This document shows positions 18,044 through 26,357 of a stretch of DNA of 64,000 nt, one piece after another; the first letter of the stretch is position 1, and each line of letters begins with the position of its first letter. This DNA comes from Colwellia sp. (GTDB lineage: Bacteria; Pseudomonadota; Gammaproteobacteria; Enterobacterales; Alteromonadaceae), in assembly GCA_013215295.1 (NCBI GenBank), contig JABSOZ010000023.1, forward strand, positions 1-64,000, given 5' to 3'. The position numbers were made by a program, and so were the translations under genes. Under the pieces are notes generated by a model. That model worked only from the letters and a program-made list of their open reading frames with translations. It was not told where the DNA came from and searched no databases.

Positions 18044-18105
18044 TTCGCACTGGTTTACAGGAAATAGACTCTATCACTCTCTAGACCTTTTTTTACCAGT
18101 GCGAA
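18044..18105. repeat. 11-bp perfect inverted repeat after the exporter
   Basis: TTCGCACTGGT (18044-18054) is mirrored by ACCAGTGCGAA (18095-18105) with a 40-base spacer containing a run of seven T residues before the right arm. It begins 18 bp after the permease stop. The loop is long for a terminator, and it could instead be a protein-binding repeat before the phosphatase gene. Confidence 0.4.
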
Positions 18106-18173
18106 CGATTACATTGCTTCGTTCTAGAAGTAGCAATTTGACAAAAAATTACACAAAAGATAAAGAGGAAATA

Positions 18174-19343
18174 ATGATGAAACTTATTTTGCACAATTTA
18201 AAACACTTTATGATCACTACAACCATTCTATTAATGGGACTCGTTGGCTTTGCGGTATCTATTGGCGCTGACGTTCACTACAACGATAACCGTTTAATGT
18301 ATAAGATCGATCAATCTGGGCCTTTTGCGTTTTATAAAGACAATCAACTCGCCATTAATTATTTACGTGGCAATCGTACCGATGGATACTCAGTCGACAA
18401 GCAGAGCGTATCTTTGAATAAAACTACCTCCGTTAAAGTCTACTTTCCATTGGAAGATAACCATTTCGAATTTCAACTGAATCCAACAATCAAAGAGCCT
18501 AAAACACACTATAACGACCAAGGGGCTATTTTAGCGATCTCAGATATAGAAAGCGGCTATAAAACCTTTCGGGATTTCTTAATCGCTAATTCGGTTATTA
18601 ATCAAGAGCTAGAGTGGACATTTGGTAATGGCCATCTCGTTTTGGTGGGTGACTTTACCGACCGCGGCTATTCGACTAATCAAGTTTTATGGTTTATTTA
18701 TAAACTTGAACAAGAAGCAATGCCTCACGGTGGCACGGTACATTATATTTTAGGTAATCATGAGATAAAAAATCTTCAAGGTAACTATCAAAAAGCAGGG
18801 AAAAGATATCTGCAAGTTGCCGCGATGTTAGGGAAACAAGAGGTTGAAATGTTTGACGACAATGCGTTCTTGGGCAGATGGCTACATAGCAAAAATAGTG
18901 TCGAACTCATTAATGGCTACTTGTTTGTTCATGGTGGTATTCATCCAGACCTTGCAAAAGCAGATTGGTCACTCACGGACATTAATCAAATAGTGCGTCA
19001 AAACTATAGAAAAGCCTATTTCCCAACACCTGAGAAAAATAAGGACGCATTATTACTCTCTCTTACCAAGGGACCTTCTTGGTATCGGGGTTATTTCGAT
19101 AATAGCTTAAGCCAAGCTGAGGTTGAATCTGGACTTGATAAATTTGGCGCCAAAGCGGTTATTGTTGGCCATACACCTCAGGGGAACATTAATACTCAAT
19201 ATCAGGGCAAAGTCATTGCCATCGATGTAAATCACCCAAAGGATTATCGCGATACTTTCCCATCAAGACACTCAGAAGGTTTGTTGATTGAAAACAATCA
19301 ATACTTCCGTTTATTGGAAGATGGAACAAAGGAAGTGTTATAG
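18174..19343 (+). CDS. PPP-family metallophosphoesterase, Shewanella-like phosphatase type
   Basis: A 389-residue protein with an N-terminal membrane anchor or signal peptide (hydrophobic about 14-33), so the enzyme acts outside the cytoplasm. The metal-binding blocks of Ser/Thr-type phosphatases are present: GDFTDRG, LGNHEI, FVHGGIHP and VGHTPQG. The first block, usually GDxHG, reads SDIESG, keeping Asp but losing the His. The start at 18174 is chosen because AGAGGAA lies just upstream and the protein then begins directly before the signal sequence; an earlier ATG (18099) would add 25 unlikely residues. The nearest function is a Shewanella-like protein phosphatase, substrate unknown. Confidence 0.75.
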   Translation: MMKLILHNLKHFMITTTILLMGLVGFAVSIGADVHYNDNRLMYKIDQSGPFAFYKDNQLAINYLRGNRTDGYSVDKQSVSLNKTTSVKVYFPLEDNHFEFQLNPTIKEPKTHYNDQGAILAISDIESGYKTFRDFLIANSVINQELEWTFGNGHLVLVGDFTDRGYSTNQVLWFIYKLEQEAMPHGGTVHYILGNHEIKNLQGNYQKAGKRYLQVAAMLGKQEVEMFDDNAFLGRWLHSKNSVELINGYLFVHGGIHPDLAKADWSLTDINQIVRQNYRKAYFPTPEKNKDALLLSLTKGPSWYRGYFDNSLSQAEVESGLDKFGAKAVIVGHTPQGNINTQYQGKVIAIDVNHPKDYRDTFPSRHSEGLLIENNQYFRLLEDGTKEVL

Positions 19344-19415
19344 CACGCATCATAAAGTAGTTGCTCATTACACATAAAGAAAAAGAAAAACAACCATCAC
19401 ACAATAGGACGACTT

Positions 19416-20189
19416 ATGAAATATACAATGACTAAAAGCATCCATAAATCGAAGGTGTATTTATTTGGCTTAGCTTTAGCAACAAGCTTAGGCTTTGTAC
19501 AATATAGCCTTGCTAACGATAATAACATTACGATAAATTCTAGCGAGCTACCGAAATTAGCTTTTGAAACGGCTGTTGTCGATGTTAAGCAACGCTTGGC
19601 GCAAATACAGCCAAATATGCGACTCTCGTATGTTAAACAAAAAGACGACAATGACGGGTCAATCAAGATCTATAAATTTACACCGCAAGGTATTTCTGAC
19701 GGGTCATGGACGGCGGTTCACACTGAATTTACCGACAATAACACCGAGACAAAAACCTGGGATAACGATGCATTGCTATCACTCGATGCTTTTGATTTAG
19801 TCAACGCGAAACTTAAATCAGAAACAGAAAATTCTTGGATCTTTGAATTACCTAGTTATGTTGAATTGAATATTGACGAAGAAGAAACAGATCAGCCATT
19901 GGATAAAGGAGAGGTGAGTAAAGTTATCCAAGCAGAGTTGGAAGTGACTAAAAAAGATCCTCATTTTATTTCATACCGAATTTATGGATTAATGCCCTTT
20001 TCTCCAATGTTTTCGGTCAAAATATCTAAACTCAATATCTACAATGTACTCAATGAAGCTTGGAAGAACGGTCCTTTAATTACCACGTCACAAACTGAAA
20101 AAGTGGAAGGGAGTATCGGTTTCCTTGTCAGTATTGATGAAGATATAACCGTCATAAATTCTGATTTCAAATTAGTCGAAGTCGATTAA
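19416..20189 (+). CDS. Exported protein of unknown function
   Basis: A 257-residue protein with a signal peptide (MKYTMTKSIHK, then VYLFGLALATSLGF, cleavage near SLA about residue 33). The mature part is acidic and beta-rich with no cysteines and no motif I recognise. A GGACGA sequence precedes the ATG by 4 bp. It follows the phosphatase by 72 bp in the same direction and may form a unit with it, so a periplasmic role is likely. No internal repeats or membrane segments are visible in the mature part. Confidence 0.7.
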   Translation: MKYTMTKSIHKSKVYLFGLALATSLGFVQYSLANDNNITINSSELPKLAFETAVVDVKQRLAQIQPNMRLSYVKQKDDNDGSIKIYKFTPQGISDGSWTAVHTEFTDNNTETKTWDNDALLSLDAFDLVNAKLKSETENSWIFELPSYVELNIDEEETDQPLDKGEVSKVIQAELEVTKKDPHFISYRIYGLMPFSPMFSVKISKLNIYNVLNEAWKNGPLITTSQTEKVEGSIGFLVSIDEDITVINSDFKLVEVD

Positions 20190-20296
20190 ATATCTAATGT
20201 GAAAAAGATAAGGTAACAGCAGGAGTTTTAACCTTGCTTAAACATAATAAAAAAGGAACTAAGTCAGCTAGGTTTTGATTAAAATTTACTAGAACA

Positions 20297-21736
20297 TCAA
20301 ATACCTCCCATACAGAGGTATTTAATTTCCATGTAATCATCAAGCCCATATTTAGAGCCTTCACGGCCATTACCTGATTGTTTCATACCACCAAAGGGAG
20401 CGGCAGCATTAGAAATAATACCTTCATTAATACCAATCATGCCAAACTCGAGTGCTTCTGAGACACGCCATACACGTCCAATATCACGCGCATAAAAATA
20501 AGCCGCTAATCCGTATTCAGTATCGTTAGCCATTTCAATTGCTTCTTGCTCAGTTTTAAAACTAATAATAGGTGCTACAGGGCCAAAGATTTCATTTGCT
20601 GCAATTGCCATATCGTTGGTTACATTAGCTAAAACCGTAGGCAGGTAAAAACAACTGCCCTGCTTGGATTCGCCCCCCGTTAACACGCGAGCGCCGGCAT
20701 TGACTGATAGAGCAACTAACTGATTTACATCATCAAGGGCCGAAGTTGAAATCATCGGGCCTACATTTACGTCACTGTCTAAACCATTACCTAATGTTAA
20801 CGCTTCAACCGCTTTGACAAATTTTGCTGTAAACTCTGCTAAAACACTTTCCTGCACTAAAATTCGATTTGTACTCACACAAGTTTGTCCTGCATTACGG
20901 TACTTTGAAATAATTGCCCCTTGAACGGCAGCGTTAATATCAGCATCATCAAAAACGATAAATGGCGCATTACCTCCAAGTTCCATTGATACTTTTTTCA
21001 CGGTTGATGCACATTGTTTAATTAATGTTTTACCCACATTTGTTGAGCCGGTAAAAGTAAATTTGGCAACATCAGGATGAGTCGTTAGCACTTCTCCCAT
21101 CGCACGAGAATCAGTGCCAACAACGACATTAAATACGCCATCAGGTATTCCTGCTTGTTTAGATAGTTCGGCTAATGCTAGAGCTGACAATGGAGTAAGC
21201 GATGCAGGTCTAACGACAAAGGTACAACCAGCCGCTAATGCCGCTGCGGCTTTACGGGCAATCATCGCATTAGGGAAATTCCATGGCGTAATGGCAGCAA
21301 CAACACCGACAGGCTGCTTGATTACCACAATACGTTTATCGTTACTGGGAGCTTGCATCGTATCGCCATAGACTCGCTTGCCCTCTTCTGCGAACCACTC
21401 TATAAATGATGCACCATAAGCAATCTCACCTTTAGCTTCCGCTAAGGGCTTACCCTGCTCTAACGTTAATATTTCAGCTAATGGGTCTTGGTTTTTCATC
21501 ACAAGATCAAACCATCTTCGCATTAATATTGAACGTTCGTTGGCCGACTTTTGTGACCAAGCTTTCAAAGCACGTTTAGCGGCTTGAACGGCTAGTTTGG
21601 TTTCAACAACACCTGCATTAGCTACATTTGCCAGTACACTATTATCAAAAGGATTAGCCACTTCAAAGTGTTCAGATGAAGATAACCATTGGCCATTGAT
21701 AAAAGAGCCATTTTTTAATAAATTTGATTGATACAT
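20297..21736 (-). CDS. gabD: NAD(P)-dependent succinate-semialdehyde dehydrogenase
   Basis: Aldehyde dehydrogenase of 479 residues, closest in pattern to GabD, which oxidises succinate semialdehyde to succinate at the end of GABA breakdown. The cofactor segment ITPWNFPNAMIARK, the catalytic Glu in MELGGNAPFIVFDDAD, the nucleophile Cys in NAGQTCVSTNR and the EIFGPVAPI block are all present. It stands alone with no gabT or transporter beside it. The coding 3' end includes a perfect 9-bp hairpin (AAATACCTC/GAGGTATTT, 20299-20323) without a T run. A related semialdehyde as substrate cannot be excluded. Confidence 0.85.
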   Translation of the reverse strand: MYQSNLLKNGSFINGQWLSSSEHFEVANPFDNSVLANVANAGVVETKLAVQAAKRALKAWSQKSANERSILMRRWFDLVMKNQDPLAEILTLEQGKPLAEAKGEIAYGASFIEWFAEEGKRVYGDTMQAPSNDKRIVVIKQPVGVVAAITPWNFPNAMIARKAAAALAAGCTFVVRPASLTPLSALALAELSKQAGIPDGVFNVVVGTDSRAMGEVLTTHPDVAKFTFTGSTNVGKTLIKQCASTVKKVSMELGGNAPFIVFDDADINAAVQGAIISKYRNAGQTCVSTNRILVQESVLAEFTAKFVKAVEALTLGNGLDSDVNVGPMISTSALDDVNQLVALSVNAGARVLTGGESKQGSCFYLPTVLANVTNDMAIAANEIFGPVAPIISFKTEQEAIEMANDTEYGLAAYFYARDIGRVWRVSEALEFGMIGINEGIISNAAAPFGGMKQSGNGREGSKYGLDDYMEIKYLCMGGI

Positions 21737-21850
21737 AATTTCGCTATTTTTGTATTGTTATGAATCTAAATTTGTTTAAGTTTACATTTATTCTTGAAAT
21801 TTATCTAAGCTAAGAAAAACAGATTAAAGTCACACATAAACGCGTAACAG

Positions 21851-22567
21851 TTACAACAAATTATGTTTGTACTGCTTACCTATCGGTACCTTTTTCCCAT
21901 CTTTCAAGGTAACGGTGTCGCCTTCTATAAAATCTATCATGGCTTTATTAATAATGGTGGATTTATGCACTCGAATAAAAAACGCTTTAGGTAATGACTG
22001 TTCAAAGCTACTCAAGGTCTTTGGCGTTAACAGGGCTTGTTGATTTCGCCACACTTTAACGTAGTTACCATAAGCTTCAAAACAACTAACTTGCGCTAAT
22101 TCAATTTGAATTTGCTTTTTGTCAACTTTGATAAAAATACTGAGAGGCTTTAAATCAACTGATTCTCTTGTTAACTGACTCGATTTTTCACTATTTACAT
22201 TGAGTCGCAACTTTACTTTATCAATCGCTTGTTGAAATCGGTCAAAGCGAAAAGGTTTTAACAAATAATCAGCAACGTCCATGTTAAAGCCCTCAAGTGC
22301 ATATTCTTGATAGGCTGACGTGATGATCACTTGCGGTTTTTCAGTTAAGACACTCAGAAAATCAAACCCGGTTAAAACAGGCATTTCAATATCAAGAAAA
22401 ATTAAGTCCACAGGTGTTTTTTTAATGAATGCTAAAGCTTCAGGTCCAGAATAACATTGCCCGACGACGACTAAATCATCACGTTCCTTTATATACGTTA
22501 TGACCACTTCATGAGCCAGCGGCTCATCGTCAATGATCAAAACACGCAGTGAGCTATTTTCATCCAT
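21851..22567 (-). CDS. LytTR-type response regulator (system 3)
   Basis: Response regulator of 238 residues. The receiver domain has IIDDEP, Asp59 in LIFLDIEMP and Lys in DYLLKPF. The LytTR domain (about 135-238) has CFEAYGNYVKVW and FFIRVHKSTIIN. It is a close paralogue of the regulator at 11418, sharing the phrases PLAHEV and AYQEYA. It begins 2 bp after its kinase partner ends, so the two are co-transcribed and probably coupled. The ATG is at 22567. Confidence 0.92.
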   Translation of the reverse strand: MDENSSLRVLIIDDEPLAHEVVITYIKERDDLVVVGQCYSGPEALAFIKKTPVDLIFLDIEMPVLTGFDFLSVLTEKPQVIITSAYQEYALEGFNMDVADYLLKPFRFDRFQQAIDKVKLRLNVNSEKSSQLTRESVDLKPLSIFIKVDKKQIQIELAQVSCFEAYGNYVKVWRNQQALLTPKTLSSFEQSLPKAFFIRVHKSTIINKAMIDFIEGDTVTLKDGKKVPIGKQYKHNLL

Positions 22568-22569
22568 TT

Positions 22570-24135
22570 CTATTCATTCCCGGTACTTTCATTAAATTTC
22601 GTTTCTAATTCTAAAGATAATTCGACCCGATAATTTGAAGCGTCAACTTCATACTTCAACTGATGCTTTTCAGGGTACATAAGTGCTAATCGACGCGATA
22701 CATTCTTTAAGCCTATACCCGAATCGTTGGATTCACGAGCAAGATGTTTTGATACTGAGTTTTCACAAATAAACTGTAATGTTTGGTTTTCAACCTTCAT
22801 ACTGACTTTTAAAAAAGAGTTTTCATTACTGGGCTCTATGCCATGTTTAATGGCATTTTCCAAAAAGTTGACCATGAGCAGCGGACTCACTAAAAGTCCT
22901 GCAATATTATGCTCACTGATATCAATATCAAACTGACACTTATTGGCAACTCGTAATTGTTGTAGAGACAAATAGTCATTCAAATATTCAATTTCGTCTT
23001 TTAGTTCGACAACATCTTCACTGCCTTTATACACAACAAAACGTAATAAATTGGCGAGTTGTAAAATGGCATCAGGTGCTTGCGCCGACTTTGATAAACA
23101 TAAAGAATATAAATTGTTTAAAGTATTAAATAAGAAGTGTGGATTAATTTGTTGTTGCAACCATTTTAATTCGGTATGCAGTTTTTCTTGTTGTAATTCT
23201 GCAAGTTGACCATGATCTTTTTGTAATTTAAATGCCATTACAATAGGCGTACTGATGATTACCACTAAGGCTCCCACATACATATTGAAAAAGCTGAAAG
23301 GATTTTGAATTGCATGGGTCGTATGTGGGGCAAGTACATCATTTATAGGTAACCAAAGGGTAATTTGTGCTAATACAGGGTAGCAAATTAAAAGAAATAA
23401 TATCGTTGTCCACAAATAAGTAAATACCCCTAGTTGGCTTAAAACACGCTTAACCAAAATATGGTGGTTCATCAAATAAATGAGATACAAACATCCAAAT
23501 AACACGATGATTTGTATCCAATAACCGATTAAACTTAGAATATTCAAGAAGTTTCGTTTAAGGTCAATTAATATATTAACCGGTTGATTAGCTAATGGAT
23601 CATCACTTGAGTTGAGAAACATGGCGAACATAAAACTTAACACCAATAAAATACCAAAGACTACACTGTCTAAGTTAAGTTGTATTTTGCGTGAAGAAGA
23701 TTTTTTATTCGCAAGCAATGTATTTATAACCGACAACAATTCGATAGCAGCGATAAAACCTAATGTGACATCATTACTGATTAACCAGTTCATTACTCCA
23801 ACGTTATCATTAGCCGTGATGAAAAGAGCGAGTGGCATAATGACAAAGCCCAACATCCAATAAAGGGACCGCTTTTTACCCGTCGAATTCAATGATAAAT
23901 ACTTACAAATCAACAAAGGGCTTAACTCAAAAGTCACTTGAATGAGTGTTGAAAAATATGTTCCCCAGTTCGGCTGGTTATGATCATATAAATAGATAAG
24001 TGTTGTCGCAAAAATCGCGATAAACAAAGGTAAAATTTGATTAGATATAATGAGATGGAAACTGTTTTTAGAGAAGATATTAGCAACTTTATTAGGTTGA
24101 AATAATCGTAAAATATGTTTCAAAATAAAACTCAT
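22570..24135 (-). CDS. LytS-type membrane sensor histidine kinase (system 3)
   Basis: Kinase of 521 residues with seven or eight membrane segments (about 30-320) and a C-terminal His_kinase domain. The phospho-acceptor is in QQQINPHFLFNTLNNLYSL, the N-box in MVNFLENAIKHGI, and GIGLKNVSRRLALMYPEKH closes the ATP site. The architecture matches the kinase at 12295, so systems 2 and 3 arose by duplication. It heads the operon with the regulator at 21851. Direct repeats of ATGACAAAC lie 63-92 bp upstream and suggest autoregulation. The signal is unknown. Confidence 0.9.
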   Translation of the reverse strand: MSFILKHILRLFQPNKVANIFSKNSFHLIISNQILPLFIAIFATTLIYLYDHNQPNWGTYFSTLIQVTFELSPLLICKYLSLNSTGKKRSLYWMLGFVIMPLALFITANDNVGVMNWLISNDVTLGFIAAIELLSVINTLLANKKSSSRKIQLNLDSVVFGILLVLSFMFAMFLNSSDDPLANQPVNILIDLKRNFLNILSLIGYWIQIIVLFGCLYLIYLMNHHILVKRVLSQLGVFTYLWTTILFLLICYPVLAQITLWLPINDVLAPHTTHAIQNPFSFFNMYVGALVVIISTPIVMAFKLQKDHGQLAELQQEKLHTELKWLQQQINPHFLFNTLNNLYSLCLSKSAQAPDAILQLANLLRFVVYKGSEDVVELKDEIEYLNDYLSLQQLRVANKCQFDIDISEHNIAGLLVSPLLMVNFLENAIKHGIEPSNENSFLKVSMKVENQTLQFICENSVSKHLARESNDSGIGLKNVSRRLALMYPEKHQLKYEVDASNYRVELSLELETKFNESTGNE

Positions 24136-24197
24136 TTAGTTTGGTAAATTGTATAGAGCTAATTTAAGCACCTGTAATAAAATAAGTCTCTGAATTA

Positions 24198-24227
24198 ATG
24201 ACAAACACAATGTTTTAGATGACAAAC
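24198..24227. promoter_or_regulatory. LytTR-type direct repeat upstream of the system 3 kinase
   Basis: ATGACAAAC occurs twice, at 24198-24206 and 24219-24227, with exactly 12 bp between the copies. Two 9-bp direct repeats with a 12-bp spacer are the standard LytTR-domain site geometry (AgrA and AlgR-type regulators). The repeat lies upstream of the kinase-regulator operon, so autoregulation is the simplest reading. Confidence 0.55.
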
Positions 24228-24313
24228 TGTCTTACATATCAAGAATAATATAAACGATTCGACTTATTGGTCGAATCAAAAAGTGGTAGATGGTTATGCA
24301 TTCTTTACCCCGT

Positions 24314-24787
24314 TTACAAATCGACGGTTCTAATTAAAAAATATGAAGGCCAAATCTCACGCACCTGAGACTCCCAATGAGGATCAACTTTCCCATTAGA
24401 TAATTGTAAAAACCAATATCTCGCCCATTTAGTGACAACTTTTCCAGACTTACTTAACTTAAGTGGCGAAAACCGACGTTGATACAGTTTACCGTCATAC
24501 TCAACAACGGAATTATTTTTAACTCGTTTATGGAAATTATCGAGCGCAGTGCTTATTAGCTCTACCTCAGAGATTTCAATTATCCCTTGTTTTTTTAAAC
24601 AGGCTAAAATGGCCGCTTTCTTTACACAAAGCTTCATATAGTCATCTATATAAGGCGTATAAACCATACCCGTTAAACCATAAATAGAGGCACGCTCTCT
24701 TTCAGCGAGTGATTTCAACGGAATTATTTTCTCATTGATATCGTATAATTCAGTAATATAATGCAGTTTAGCGGGCAATTTAGGCAT
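24314..24787 (-). CDS. Hypothetical protein, 157 residues
   Basis: A 157-residue, basic, soluble protein with no signal peptide or membrane segment. I do not recognise the family. The N-terminal half looks helical with many charged residues, and the C-terminal half has several aromatic positions (KWARYWFLQL, WPSYF). The ATG at 24787 is preceded by an AGAG sequence at 7-10 bp. It lies 35 bp downstream of the 2OG-oxygenase gene in the same direction and may share its transcript. Composition is in line with the neighbours. Confidence 0.6.
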   Translation of the reverse strand: MPKLPAKLHYITELYDINEKIIPLKSLAERERASIYGLTGMVYTPYIDDYMKLCVKKAAILACLKKQGIIEISEVELISTALDNFHKRVKNNSVVEYDGKLYQRRFSPLKLSKSGKVVTKWARYWFLQLSNGKVDPHWESQVREIWPSYFLIRTVDL

Positions 24788-24822
24788 TCTCTACACTCTC
24801 ATACAATTTCATTTATTTCTCG

Positions 24823-25500
24823 TTAACGTGGTGGATCAATATTATTAGCAATACTGTTATTTAAACGAAACCAGCCAGCTATAGAATAACGATCTCGCTT
24901 AGCCGGTAATACTTCATGAGGAAATTCTTCACTTAAAAAAAACACCAACGTACCAAAACTAGGAGTTACCGTAATTTTACTGTTATCTCCCCCTGATGAA
25001 GGCGACGATTCTTTCTCATAAATGACTAATTCGCCGCCATCAGTTGCTGACCAATGCTCATTAAGGTACACCACAACAGATAACACACGATTGCCTTCCC
25101 CTTTAAAAGCGTCTTTATGCTTTTTATAAAAGTCATCTTTTGCATAATGAGAAAAATGACTTTCAAAAGAAAATAAACCGAGATACAAATGTCTATTTAA
25201 ATAAGCTTGTAATGCATCAGTCCAATTTAGCCAAGCATAATTCGCTTTGCTATCATTGGTTATCCAGCTAATTTCATCTGTACGAATAGAATCATTTACC
25301 TGATGGTCTTTGGTTCGACCAATTCCCGCCCGTTTAAAATCTTTAGTGGGAAGTTCGATAATATGCTGTAATAATAAATGGGTTAAATCGCTTGGTAATG
25401 CATTAGGGCGAATGCTATACCCTTTTTCAATAATGTCATTGGAAATCGATTCAAACAGTGTTTGATCGCTTTCAGAGTGAATTGTTTGGTCTAAGCTCAA
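24823..25500 (-). CDS. 2-oxoglutarate/Fe(II)-dependent oxygenase
   Basis: A 225-residue prolyl-4-hydroxylase-like oxygenase. The iron ligands His-x-Asp are in FYKKHKDAF and the distal His in FPHEVLPA; the 2-oxoglutarate-binding Arg is in DRYSIAGWFRLN. Between them VVYLNEHWSATDGGELVIY is characteristic of the P4Hc/SM-20 fold. The substrate is unknown. The frame opens with TTG at 25500 directly after an in-frame TAG, and no ATG lies in the first part of the domain, so a non-ATG start is implied. The partner gene may be the hypothetical at 24314. Confidence 0.8.
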   Translation of the reverse strand: MSLDQTIHSESDQTLFESISNDIIEKGYSIRPNALPSDLTHLLLQHIIELPTKDFKRAGIGRTKDHQVNDSIRTDEISWITNDSKANYAWLNWTDALQAYLNRHLYLGLFSFESHFSHYAKDDFYKKHKDAFKGEGNRVLSVVVYLNEHWSATDGGELVIYEKESSPSSGGDNSKITVTPSFGTLVFFLSEEFPHEVLPAKRDRYSIAGWFRLNNSIANNIDPPR

Positions 25501-25700
25501 CTACTTTCTGTCTTAATAGGTAAAACTAACATTTAATGGCTAATCTAATAATGTCTAATATAAGGCATAGTAGCACTTTGCCTACCGTTAAGTGTGAGGT
25601 TTCATCTAAATAAGCGGTTTAATCACTTCAAATTCATTAGATTTTTTTACTTAATTCAATGACTTTAAGCTGAAATCCGAACAGGTAAAATATTAGGTTA

Positions 25701-25740
25701 AAAAAATTGGCTAAAGCGGTTAAAAACAGCATTAGCCAAT
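25701..25740 (-). terminator. Terminator after the GFA gene
   Basis: ATTGGCTAA (25706-25714) pairs perfectly with TTAGCCAAT (25732-25740). On the minus strand a run of six T follows. It begins 18 bp after the GFA stop codon. The rest of 25501-25700 holds nothing I recognise. Confidence 0.7.
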
Positions 25741-25758
25741 AGAAGTAATACTCAATCG

Positions 25759-26169
25759 TTAGGTTGGATAGCGTTCAAAGTTAGTCGCTGATTGCCCAGC
25801 TTCATACCAACAGGCTTTTTCACCAATGAAGATATTTGCTTGAGGAACTATCTGTGGGTCATCATTTAAAAAACCTGCTGGTGTTACTAAGAATTTCCCA
25901 TCACGACTGATGTAAGGAACTTGAGATCCGCAATGAGTGCAGAAAGCGTTACTAAAGCGCTCTGCATTTGGTAAATCAAATCGTTTAGTGCTTTTCTCAC
26001 CAGATAACCAAACAATCTTGTCATACGAAGTAAATAACAACGACGCAAAAGCCGACCCTGACTTTTTCTGACATCGGTCACAATGACATTGATAAAAACG
26101 ATCGAATGGACCCGAAACGTCACAAGTGACTTCCCCACATAAACAACTACCGTTAACTTTATTACTCAT
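25759..26169 (-). CDS. GFA family zinc-binding protein
   Basis: A 136-residue protein of the GFA (glutathione-dependent formaldehyde-activating) fold. The zinc cysteines are in GSCLCGEV, CHCDRCQK and FCTHCGS. GFA members mostly lack a proven formaldehyde role, so the function is uncertain. The start MSNKVNG at 26169 is preferred; an earlier ATG (26226) would add a 19-residue hydrophobic extension, and the sequence AAAAAGGTC precedes the chosen ATG. It is a single-gene unit with its own terminator. Confidence 0.85.
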   Translation of the reverse strand: MSNKVNGSCLCGEVTCDVSGPFDRFYQCHCDRCQKKSGSAFASLLFTSYDKIVWLSGEKSTKRFDLPNAERFSNAFCTHCGSQVPYISRDGKFLVTPAGFLNDDPQIVPQANIFIGEKACWYEAGQSATNFERYPT

Positions 26170-26357
26170 TTTATAGACCTTTTTTAGTATGAAAAATAAT
26201 GCGTGTACAAAGAACACAACACTCATCAGTGTTTATTGACGCTATTAAACACGAATTTATAGATGCTATAAAGTGATAACGTATAAAACAAATGTTTTTA
26301 TTATTGAGGCAGTAAATGGATAATAATGAAATGAATAGTTTGGTGAGCTGTATAACT

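Noticed and set aside
18044-18105. 62-bp inverted repeat as an attC site
   Set aside because: It has the right size but no RYYYAAC or GTTRRRY ends, and there is no array.
19397-19666. Minus-strand ORF overlapping the exported unknown protein
   Set aside because: It is antisense to an ORF with a signal peptide and ribosome site.
20299-20323. 9-bp hairpin at the gabD end as a terminator
   Set aside because: The stem is perfect but no T run follows on the minus strand, and the stem includes coding sequence.
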